11,597 nucleotides of DNA, from assembly GCA_002733465.1 (NCBI GenBank), contig NVVT01000004.1, positions 56,852-68,448 on the forward strand. Reading direction: 5' to 3'. Made by a program: the position numbers and the translations under genes. The stretch comes from Kangiella sp. Lineage in GTDB: Bacteria; Pseudomonadota; Gammaproteobacteria; Enterobacterales; Kangiellaceae. The notes below the pieces were generated by a model. It saw only the letters and a list, made by a program, of their open reading frames with translations. It was not told the origin of the DNA and searched no databases. Below are positions 1 to 6,964 of the stretch, piece by piece; position 1 is the stretch's first letter, and every line of letters starts with the position of its first letter.

Positions 1-3000
1 ATCTAATTGAGCAATCATCAAGTGACTGCTAGTTTCATATTCAAATTGGCGTTTGTCTAAATTTGGCTCTATAACTGTGATCAAATTACCTTCAGAATCA
101 TGTTCAAACCGAGTCACTCTATTCAATGGATCAGTAATTGCGTTTAATTTTCCCGCACCGTATTCTAAAATAAAAGCCTTACCCACAGGATCAGTAATTT
201 GCACTAGTCGCAGTTCAGAATCATAAATATACTGTGTAATATTATTATTACGATCTTCATGTTCAAACATTAATCCATCAATATCAAAACGAATAATCGT
301 ACCATCTTTCAATTTCCTTTCTAAACCTCCATTTGCATCTTTTGTTAATCTCGAAAACTCCCCACCCGGTGCCGTATATGTTTCATCTTCTTCTAATATA
401 AAAACAACACTACTGGAGGAACCACTCGTTATCAAAACATCACCCGTACTATATTCATAGGCTTTTTGCACACCCGCAAGTGTCCAACCAGCTCCTATAG
501 GACTATTTTGTTCATTACGAATAATTATTTGACCTTCAACAGTCGTTTGACGACGAGAAATAGGAAAATAACAATTAAGTTTTAGCTGATAATTATGAAT
601 TCCAGTCTCAATATTTTTTGCATCAAACTGTAACGCAGGTCTGGTTGTTTTAAATTGAGTTCTAATTTCAGAAGGCACAACATTAACTTCACTAAAATAT
701 TCTGTGCCTAAATCAACACCGTCAATATTTATTTTCATTGACATAGAATCAGGTGGTGGGGCAGCATTTCCAAACCCAGATTCTAACGGCATTATTGGTT
801 TTGGATTAGCTAAGTTACTATTATATTGTAGTGTGATGCTTCGTGACTGTTGCAGTGATTGATATGATGGTAGCGTGTGCCACTCAATTAAATTGCCTGT
901 TTCTTTGTCAATAGCACAGCCACTACAATCTTTGTCGCCATTCTTTGATTCTGAAACCTTTTCTTCTTTTGTACTGTTAGCATCTACCTCTTGCGGTACA
1001 GTCCCATGCCAAGAATTACTTTTCACGATACCACCAATGGAGTCAATCGTTTTACCATCTGAACTGACCAACCCTTCTCCAATTTTTTCCATTTCACCCG
1101 TTTCATGATTGAGTGCGAAAAAGTCCATTCGAGATCCGGGAGGAAAGTCTTCAACATTAGGAAATGATATTGGGACTGGTTCAGGATATGTCACTCCAAA
1201 AGGTTGAATTGCAATATAAACTGAAAAATCATAATCTTCTGGTAATGGCCTGGGTCCAAGAGAAGAATCCGTGACTCTTGAAATATGGATGTCACCGACA
1301 AAGAATTCTCCTGTTGCATCATCTATCGCACTATTGGGTGGTATGGTCATAGTCACTGGCTCAGAAATACTTAGGCCATCGGTAAAACGACTACTAGTGA
1401 TAATTGAAGTTTGGTTTGGATCAACTGGATCAGCACTGTCCACATCTAAAGGTAAAAGGTAAATCGCTGGCGTTAATTGATTGTCTGCACCCGCAATTAT
1501 ATTAATAATTTCAGGTACGGTTGCAAATGCTCCCAAAGATGAATCTACACTACTTCCATCCACTAATAAACGAACCATTCCTGAAGAAATTATATTGTTT
1601 ATAACAAAATTTCCTTCATCATCAGAAGTTGCTTCAATACCATCCATCTCCAGCACAACACCAGGAAGCGGAACATCATTTAAGGTTAAGACCTGTCCCG
1701 ACAATTTGGTAGTAACGCCAGCAGCCGGCACGTCGATGGTGATTGTTTCTGAATCTTGAAAGCGTCCATTAGTTGCTATAAAAGTTATTTCATGAATACC
1801 TACCTGCGATAGATCGGGAGCAAATGTAAACAGACCTGACTCGGAGATTAAATTCATATTAGGAAGCAATGGCATAGGCGTTGCGAGGAATTGAATTGCC
1901 AAATTTTCTGGATCGCTAGCAGAGAGCTGAACACTCATCGTTTGACCAAGAACGGCTATTTGATCGCCCACTTCATCTAAAATTGGAGAATTAGCTGTTT
2001 GGCCAGTTGCTGTTATTATAAACGTCTCGCTATCACTACCACCGCGACCATCATCAACATTGACAGTAACCGAATACACGCCATCTATAACAGCTTTCCA
2101 ACTAATGATTCCTTGAAAATTGACCTGCATACCTAAAGGTTCATTTTCCAAAGAATAACTAATCACATCTCCGTCTACATCATTTGCATCTAGCGTTAAA
2201 CTATAACTGGCATCGATTTCAGTCTGTTGATCATTAATCGCAGATAATGTTGGAGAATTATTAATAAACTCCGAAACCTCTAGTTTTTGGGTGATTGGTA
2301 TACTAGAAAAACGACTATCACTAACAATTAGTTGAGTTATATAAAGCCCTGCAATGCTGGGAACGAGCGCAATAGAAGACAAGCCTGGATCTGAAATTAT
2401 TAAATTACTATTTTCAGGTTGCGAAATAATCGACCAACTATAAACCAACTCATCACCATTAACATCATTGGAGTTAGTGCCATCAAAAGTAATTGAATCA
2501 TTAATTAAACTAGTTATATCACTTTCTATTAAGGCAATAGGGCGGACATTTTCAGTACTAATTAACACAACATCGGGCGAACTACTTAACTCATTATCTC
2601 TTACAACTAATTGGACGATATAGTTACCTGCAACATCAGCCGTTGCCGATGTTGTTATTGAAAGCGAATCATCCAACTCGATAGTGCTGCCTTCTGGACG
2701 GCTAATAATCTGCCATTGATAATTGATTGAATCGCCGTTAGCATCTGTTGAAGCATTAGCATTAAGGGAGAACTCATTTCCAGCAATAATATTCTGATCT
2801 AAACCCGCATTTGCTAAAGGCGCAATATTATCAGTACTGATGATAACCGAACTAGGTTCACTACCTAACGCACCATCATTAACCACTAATTGAAGTTGAT
2901 ACTGTCCATCAACATCCAAAGTGAACGTCGGAGTGATAGCTGTACTATCAGATAAAACTGCATTGCTAGTTCCTGGCTTTGAAATAATGGTCCATTGATA

Positions 3001-3783
3001 GGTAAGCGGATCACCATTAACATCAGTAGAACCAGAAGCATCTATTTCAACTAAATCACCCGCTAAAACTACTTGGCTAATCCCAGCATTTGCAATGGGC
3101 GCGACATTTCCAATAATGATATTGACCTGATCGACACTACTAGCAACAATACCATCGTTCACTGTCAATTCAGCGCTGTAACTTCCCGTTTTATCCGCGG
3201 TAAAACTCGGGAAAATTGAAGTGGCATTTTCTAAGACGGCTGTACTTTCGGTAGGTACATTAGTTAACACCCACGAATAACTTAATTGATCACCATCAAC
3301 ATCGGTTGATTGGCTTGCATCCAACGTCACTAAGTCGTTTAACTCTATCGCTAAATCCGCACCAGCATTGGCAACTGGCGCTGCATTTTGTGTTGAAATG
3401 ATTACTGTATCTGACGAGCTAGAACGAGTGCCATCGTTAACAATCAATTGAACTTGATATTCACCGGCTGTATCAACTAGAAAACGAGGATTAACAATGC
3501 TTGTATCATCTAAAGTCGCACCGCTACCGCTAGGTCTTGAAATCATAGACCAACTATAAGTAAGCGTAGTACCTGCATCACCTGAAGAACCTCCACCATT
3601 TAGAATAACGGTTTCATTCACTTCAACAGATAGATCCGCTCCGGCATTTGCTGTAGGTGGGTTAGTTGGTATAACTGGTTCAGTTCCATCGCCTCCACCA
3701 CCGCCTCCACAAGCTAAAAAAATAATTGAGAAAAATATAATAGCTAACGCATTAAAACTGTTCTTTATTACAACCTTTTGCAT
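1..3783 (-). CDS. RHS/YD-repeat lipoprotein with PKD-like Ig array (C-terminus off the left edge)
   Basis: The frame stays open for 1261 codons and runs off position 1. Seen: residues 1-25 form a lipoprotein signal peptide (Lys3, Lys7, a long hydrophobic stretch, then FLAC with Cys25), followed by six Gly. Five PKD-like domains start near residues 42, 134, 228, 321 and 413, each opening with a version of P-x-A-N-A-G and carrying an NDG motif. Two Ig/cadherin-like domains follow (about 505-680), then a carboxypeptidase-regulatory-like domain (about 690-770), a beta-rich segment (780-940), a CSGC motif near 950, and an RHS core: SPIGAGW-x-L-A-G near 1070-1085, then YD-type repeats from about 1120 to the edge (for example YDSELRLVQITDPVG). 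RHS proteins build a closed beta shell, often holding a toxic C-terminal domain; that part is not visible here. An alternative in-frame ATG at 3807 would give a 32-residue leader; both starts have only weak GGA ribosome sites. It is the last gene of the exported trio. Confidence 0.88.
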   Translation of the reverse strand, partial: MQKVVIKNSFNALAIIFFSIIFLACGGGGGGDGTEPVIPTNPPTANAGADLSVEVNETVILNGGGSSGDAGTTLTYSWSMISRPSGSGATLDDTSIVNPRFLVDTAGEYQVQLIVNDGTRSSSSDTVIISTQNAAPVANAGADLAIELNDLVTLDASQSTDVDGDQLSYSWVLTNVPTESTAVLENATSIFPSFTADKTGSYSAELTVNDGIVASSVDQVNIIIGNVAPIANAGISQVVLAGDLVEIDASGSTDVNGDPLTYQWTIISKPGTSNAVLSDSTAITPTFTLDVDGQYQLQLVVNDGALGSEPSSVIISTDNIAPLANAGLDQNIIAGNEFSLNANASTDANGDSINYQWQIISRPEGSTIELDDSLSITTSATADVAGNYIVQLVVRDNELSSSPDVVLISTENVRPIALIESDITSLINDSITFDGTNSNDVNGDELVYSWSIISQPENSNLIISDPGLSSIALVPSIAGLYITQLIVSDSRFSSIPITQKLEVSEFINNSPTLSAINDQQTEIDASYSLTLDANDVDGDVISYSLENEPLGMQVNFQGIISWKAVIDGVYSVTVNVDDGRGGSDSETFIITATGQTANSPILDEVGDQIAVLGQTMSVQLSASDPENLAIQFLATPMPLLPNMNLISESGLFTFAPDLSQVGIHEITFIATNGRFQDSETITIDVPAAGVTTKLSGQVLTLNDVPLPGVVLEMDGIEATSDDEGNFVINNIISSGMVRLLVDGSSVDSSLGAFATVPEIINIIAGADNQLTPAIYLLPLDVDSADPVDPNQTSIITSSRFTDGLSISEPVTMTIPPNSAIDDATGEFFVGDIHISRVTDSSLGPRPLPEDYDFSVYIAIQPFGVTYPEPVPISFPNVEDFPPGSRMDFFALNHETGEMEKIGEGLVSSDGKTIDSIGGIVKSNSWHGTVPQEVDANSTKEEKVSESKNGDKDCSGCAIDKETGNLIEWHTLPSYQSLQQSRSITLQYNSNLANPKPIMPLESGFGNAAPPPDSMSMKINIDGVDLGTEYFSEVNVVPSEIRTQFKTTRPALQFDAKNIETGIHNYQLKLNCYFPISRRQTTVEGQIIIRNEQNSPIGAGWTLAGVQKAYEYSTGDVLITSGSSSSVVFILEEDETYTAPGGEFSRLTKDANGGLERKLKDGTIIRFDIDGLMFEHEDRNNNITQYIYDSELRLVQITDPVGKAFILEYGAGKLNAITDPLNRVTRFEHDSEGNLITVIEPNLDKRQFEYETSSHLMIAQLD
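3661..3783 (-). other. Lipoprotein signal peptide and Cys-polyGly tether
   Basis: The N-terminus has two lysines, then a hydrophobic core rich in Ile and Phe, then I-F-L-A-C. Position -3 relative to Cys25 is Phe rather than the usual Leu or Val, a mild departure from the lipobox consensus. Six glycines follow the cysteine, as is common in gammaproteobacterial surface lipoproteins. There is no Asp at +2, so retention at the inner membrane is not indicated. Inferred location: outer membrane. Confidence 0.75.
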
Positions 3784-3842
3784 AAAAACTATTCCATTAT
3801 TTCTCATATTAAAAATCCAACAATTCGGTAATCGATAATTTT

Positions 3843-5225
3843 TTAATGTTTTACAAAGGTAGAGATATCAACTAAACGACCGCTGAATGTAGTTAAAATC
3901 GTTTTAGATCCTCCAGATACGCTTGAAACTAAACTTACGCTCCTAACTTTTTCACCGTTAGTGTATTGACTTAAAGCAACTGATTGGGTTTCTGTAACAA
4001 TAAAAGCAAGTGAAGCTAGCATAGTGCTTGCACCCTCTGCCAAAGTAACCGTGATATTACTTGTTAAAGTACCAGTTCCAACTAAACCACCGCTAGTAAC
4101 AGATGTAGGTTCGCCAGACTCTGGTGTTAATGTAAAATTCACCGTTGTATCAACTGGCACGCCTGTCGCTTCAAACTCAACAGTGACAGGATTAGCCACA
4201 TCAGATGGCAAGACTATATCGTTAATACCTGTAGGACTTGCTGGAACGATGACACCCGCTACAGATACTATTTTTAAACTAGGTATTTCTGCTAAAAAAA
4301 TTGGTTGAGGTAAAATGGGTATCGTGATGCCTGGAGGTAAAAGCTCTCCAGTAAAAGTAAAAGTATCTGATTCAACTCTTAATCGACCATACCCGCCGTT
4401 TGCACCATTAGCTCTAGCCAGATTTTGAGCGACACTAGTCCCCCCTTTTCCTCCTGATACATCAATAATTCCTGCGCCCGAAAATTCTGTTGCGACAATT
4501 CGTATACCACCACCACTGCCACCACCACCCATGGTACTAGTAAATAATCCTTCTCTTTCATCTTCAGCATCTCCACCGATAGATACAACACTTCCATTTA
4601 TTGACAACGTACCAGAAACCGCAATTAAAATTGCGCCGGCACCACTACCACCAGCAAAACCAGTAACTCGTGCCGAAGTGCTAGGAGCGCGACCTGAACC
4701 ACCGCCTGATCCACCCAATAGGGGTTGTAATGCAACTGACCCGTATGCAGTACCACGGCTTCCTCCACCTTGAGTTTCACCAACGACACCATATCCCGCA
4801 CCACTAGCTCCATCAACAGTGCTAACTGATCCTTCAGATCCTCCAGGACCTTTACCGTTACCTCCTCTAACACCTCGCCTTTGCCCTAGTCCTCCCAAAT
4901 AACCACCAGGAGGATATTCATTAGTTAAAGCGCCACCTTCAATACCATTGATATCAATTACTCCATCAATAACAGCGTCACCTACCACTAACATGTAAGC
5001 GGGCGTGTTAGCCGCATTTCTTAAAAAAGTCACTGTTACCCCGTCTGGAATATTAACCGTGTTGTAGTTTAATATCCCATCATCAGGTAGCTGTACTTTC
5101 GTATCAACTATCGGGTTAAAGTCGCCATCACTCCCTGTACTACCACTATCAACAGCTAGTGCATTTTGAAAGCAGGAGATTAATAAAAACAACCCTATCG
5201 TTTGAATAATTGATTTATGGTACAT
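3843..5225 (-). CDS. Secreted glycine-rich protein, middle gene of the RHS operon
   Basis: A 460-residue hypothetical exported protein. Seen: a signal peptide (residues 1-24, ending N-A-L-A before Val25); a conserved-looking beta segment (about 40-95) with VNIPDGVTVTFLRNAANTPA; a glycine-rich region (about 95-285) in which Gly runs alternate with short beta strands such as GGIRIVA and IDVSGGKGG; and a beta-sandwich-like C-terminal part (about 315-455). LISC at residues 15-18 could also act as a lipobox, so a lipid-anchored form is possible. The start ATG has GAGG 7 nt upstream. It begins 28 bp after the preceding gene ends and stops 35-60 bp before the RHS gene. I recognise no enzymatic motif. 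From memory, similar glycine-rich proteins sit beside RHS genes in other bacteria; their function is unknown. A structural or shell-assembly role is inference. Confidence 0.85.
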   Translation of the reverse strand: MYHKSIIQTIGLFLLISCFQNALAVDSGSTGSDGDFNPIVDTKVQLPDDGILNYNTVNIPDGVTVTFLRNAANTPAYMLVVGDAVIDGVIDINGIEGGALTNEYPPGGYLGGLGQRRGVRGGNGKGPGGSEGSVSTVDGASGAGYGVVGETQGGGSRGTAYGSVALQPLLGGSGGGSGRAPSTSARVTGFAGGSGAGAILIAVSGTLSINGSVVSIGGDAEDEREGLFTSTMGGGGSGGGIRIVATEFSGAGIIDVSGGKGGTSVAQNLARANGANGGYGRLRVESDTFTFTGELLPPGITIPILPQPIFLAEIPSLKIVSVAGVIVPASPTGINDIVLPSDVANPVTVEFEATGVPVDTTVNFTLTPESGEPTSVTSGGLVGTGTLTSNITVTLAEGASTMLASLAFIVTETQSVALSQYTNGEKVRSVSLVSSVSGGSKTILTTFSGRLVDISTFVKH

Positions 5226-5253
5226 ATTTGAACCTCGTTAATAAAAAACAAAA

Positions 5254-6624
5254 CTATTGAATATTTAAGGTAACATCTAGTCCTTGCCGGTCTTGTACAA
5301 GAGTGTCTGATGATGTTATTTCTAATGTTCTCTCACCTAAAACGGCTCCAGCATTGACCGTTAAATTAACCGTTAATTGTTGACCTGTTTCGTTACTACT
5401 AAATGAATCGACGGTGATATCATCTGCTGGTAATATAATCACGTCCGATACGTCTTGCAGGTTACTTCCTGAAACAATAATTTCTTGAGAACCTTCTCCG
5501 ATGTTTTCAGGTGAATAGCTGTCGATAAGAGCCCCTACAATAACTTCAACCATTGGAGATAATGTTAAAGCTTGGCCTATCGTACCGACTAAAACTCCTA
5601 CACTTTGCGAAATCACATTGTGATCGCTTGTACCATTACTCAGCATTAGTACACCGATACTTTGGGAAATAACATTGTGGTCACTAGTACCACTACTCAA
5701 CATCAGCACACCGACACTTTGGGAAACCACGTTATGATCGCTAGTATCTCCACTCAACATCAATACACCAACACTTTGAGAAATAACATTGTGATCACTA
5801 GTATCGTCACTTAGAAGTAAGACTCCCACTCTATTGCTAAATAGATTGTTATCATCTTTAATACTGGGCTCTAACAATGCATAACTATCAAAACTTGAAT
5901 TTACATACAAAGGATAATCAAAAAAGAAAAACTGTCCATCCAGTGAAATTCTAATAGCTGTAGCGCCTAACGTGTGTGGCTTGATTGGTATCGTAATCAC
6001 TGATTGACCTTCCAAAATTTCAAATGAAGAAATAGAGGTCGTTGCGACTCCAGCGTCATCAATGGTTACGGTATAAGTCTCGTTACTTGGTCTCGGTTCA
6101 GAGAAGGTAAGCACTAAGTCTTTGTCAACATCTGTTTGCACGAAAGTAATTGGGCTTGGGTCGGTGTACAGCTTTGGTAATTTCCCTGCTACTGAAATAT
6201 TAAAATCTACAGCTCCAAACCGAGTTGTGGAAGTGATGTTAGCATCACCAACAACAGCATTTTCATTTGCTGTTAGTATAAAGCTCACACCAGAAACACC
6301 GGCTTCAACTTCAGAGATAATCAGACCGTCTACTTGGGTTGACACCTCAGCATTAATGAAATTTTCTCCATCTATATTGAATTTTATGGAGCTACCAATA
6401 TTAATGAAATTAGGTGATATGGTTGAAAATACAGGTGGCTGAGATTGTTCTTGAGTGGTAACTCGGATGATATTACCTGAAGCATCGTATTCGTAATTGG
6501 TTACTCTTTCGATTTCTTCGGCATTAACTAACGAATGACAAATCAGTGCCATAAAGGTTAAATAGACAGCGTAATTTGTTACCTTAAAATAAGAAAAAAT
6601 CTTAAACAATTTTAAAAACTCCAA
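5254..6624 (-). CDS. Exported IPT/TIG-like protein with lone YD motif and 19-residue tandem repeats
   Basis: About 456 residues, first gene of the trio. Seen: a long leader ending near Ala35 (L-V-N-A before EE); immediately after cleavage a single YD motif (residues 43-54, NYEYDASGNIIR); an IPT/TIG-like Ig domain (about 65-146); a second beta domain (150-245); four near-identical 19-residue repeats plus a degenerate fifth (about 265-345, unit like SVGVLMLSGDTSDHNVVSQ); and a last IPT-like domain (about 365-455). The longest frame begins with TTG at 6624. The GGAG at 6623-6620 lies 9 nt before another in-frame TTG at 6609, which may be the true start (451 residues); a third option, ATG at residue 25, would leave too short a leader. 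The protein has no catalytic motif. Role inferred: an extracellular partner of the RHS protein, supported by shared YD sequence and operon position. Confidence 0.82.
   Translation of the reverse strand: MEFLKLFKIFSYFKVTNYAVYLTFMALICHSLVNAEEIERVTNYEYDASGNIIRVTTQEQSQPPVFSTISPNFINIGSSIKFNIDGENFINAEVSTQVDGLIISEVEAGVSGVSFILTANENAVVGDANITSTTRFGAVDFNISVAGKLPKLYTDPSPITFVQTDVDKDLVLTFSEPRPSNETYTVTIDDAGVATTSISSFEILEGQSVITIPIKPHTLGATAIRISLDGQFFFFDYPLYVNSSFDSYALLEPSIKDDNNLFSNRVGVLLLSDDTSDHNVISQSVGVLMLSGDTSDHNVVSQSVGVLMLSSGTSDHNVISQSIGVLMLSNGTSDHNVISQSVGVLVGTIGQALTLSPMVEVIVGALIDSYSPENIGEGSQEIIVSGSNLQDVSDVIILPADDITVDSFSSNETGQQLTVNLTVNAGAVLGERTLEITSSDTLVQDRQGLDVTLNIQ
5590..5832 (-). repeat. 57-bp in-frame tandem repeat (19 residues), four good copies plus a degenerate one
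   Basis: On the plus strand the repeat phase is marked by ACTTTG at 5602, 5659, 5716 and 5773, exactly 57 bp apart, with a degenerate copy near 5830. The encoded unit carries V/I-G-V-L-M-L-S, a variable dipeptide, then T-S-D-H-N-V-I/V-S-Q. Most base differences between copies are in third codon positions, so the peptide is better kept than the DNA. Confidence 0.92.
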
Positions 6625-6643
6625 TACAAATCATCTTACATCA

Positions 6644-6721
6644 TCACCTTAACCTAGAGCCACACATTAAACATACTGTTAGTAATATCAGGTTTACATA
6701 ATATGTCTCCTCTTTTTTCAT
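6644..6721 (-). CDS. Possible 25-codon leader ORF upstream of the operon
   Basis: The ORF opens with ATG, encodes M-K-K-E-E-T-Y-Y, then a hydrophobic run, then L-M-C-G-S-R-L-R and TGA. It resembles a tiny lipoprotein leader and ends 20-35 bp before the IPT-like gene. There is no Shine-Dalgarno sequence before its ATG. Inside it, in another frame, AGGAG at 6711-6707 sits 7 nt before an ATG that is directly followed by TAA. It could be a regulatory leader, a decayed gene start or chance. Confidence 0.2.
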   Translation of the reverse strand: MKKEETYYVNLILLTVCLMCGSRLR

Positions 6722-6837
6722 TGGAGGATTATTGGCAATAAATTAATTTAGCGAAGTCATACTTTTGACTTTAAGAGAAAAATTGATATTTAAAAACGTC
6801 CATTTTTCTAGGTTTAGTATCCTTGGGATTGTAAGAT

Positions 6838-6894
6838 AACATAGCTCTGATATTAGAATAGATCAAGAAAATCATCTCTTTTGTGAATATTATA
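6838..6894 (-). promoter_or_regulatory. Candidate sigma70-like promoters for the exported-protein operon
   Basis: Two candidates read toward the operon. TTGATC at 6866-6861 is followed after 17 bp by TATGTT at 6843-6838, which matches consensus in four of six bases at each box. A perfect TATAAT lies at 6894-6889 but has no good -35 box at the proper distance. The DNA is AT-rich, so chance matches are likely. Confidence 0.3.
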
Positions 6895-6934
6895 AGTTTA
6901 GCTTTCTATGAAAGTTACACAGTTTTGTTTAAAA

Positions 6935-6957
6935 GTAAACGTCTGCCGAAAGACACA
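6935..6957. repeat. IS66 terminal inverted repeat, tnpC-side end
   Basis: Begins GTAAACGTCTGCCG and matches the opposite end in 17 of 23 bases when read inward from each tip. It starts 30 bp downstream of the tnpC stop codon. Confidence 0.85.
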
Positions 6958-6964
6958 TTGCCTT

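Larger units (their letters stand above)
6625..6934. other. AT-rich intergenic region between the exported-protein operon and the IS
   Basis: About 310 bp with stop codons in all frames apart from the 25-codon ORF at 6644-6721. It holds candidate minus-strand promoters at 6838-6894. It contains no N-terminal half of the gene truncated on the far side of the IS. A short inverted pair, TCCTC and GAGGA at about 6708-6728, flanks an A-rich loop on the minus strand; its significance is doubtful. Confidence 0.6.

Noticed and set aside
875..1759. Several plus-strand open frames of 60-90 codons
   Set aside because: They lie antisense to the continuous RHS lipoprotein frame, which has clear PKD and RHS signatures; their translations are low in complexity and match no family.
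4024..4873. Open frames on both strands inside the glycine-rich gene
   Set aside because: They are shadows produced by biased Gly codons (GGN read as Pro-, Val- or Leu-rich in other frames). The 460-residue frame has a signal peptide and ribosome site.
5590..5832. Possible CRISPR array or regulatory direct repeats
   Set aside because: Units are directly adjacent with no unique spacers, the period is a multiple of three, and variation sits in third codon positions, so it is a coding repeat.
6122..6442. Plus-strand 106-codon frame antisense to the IPT-like gene
   Set aside because: No ribosome site or recognisable domain, while the opposite strand encodes a convincing Ig-like domain.
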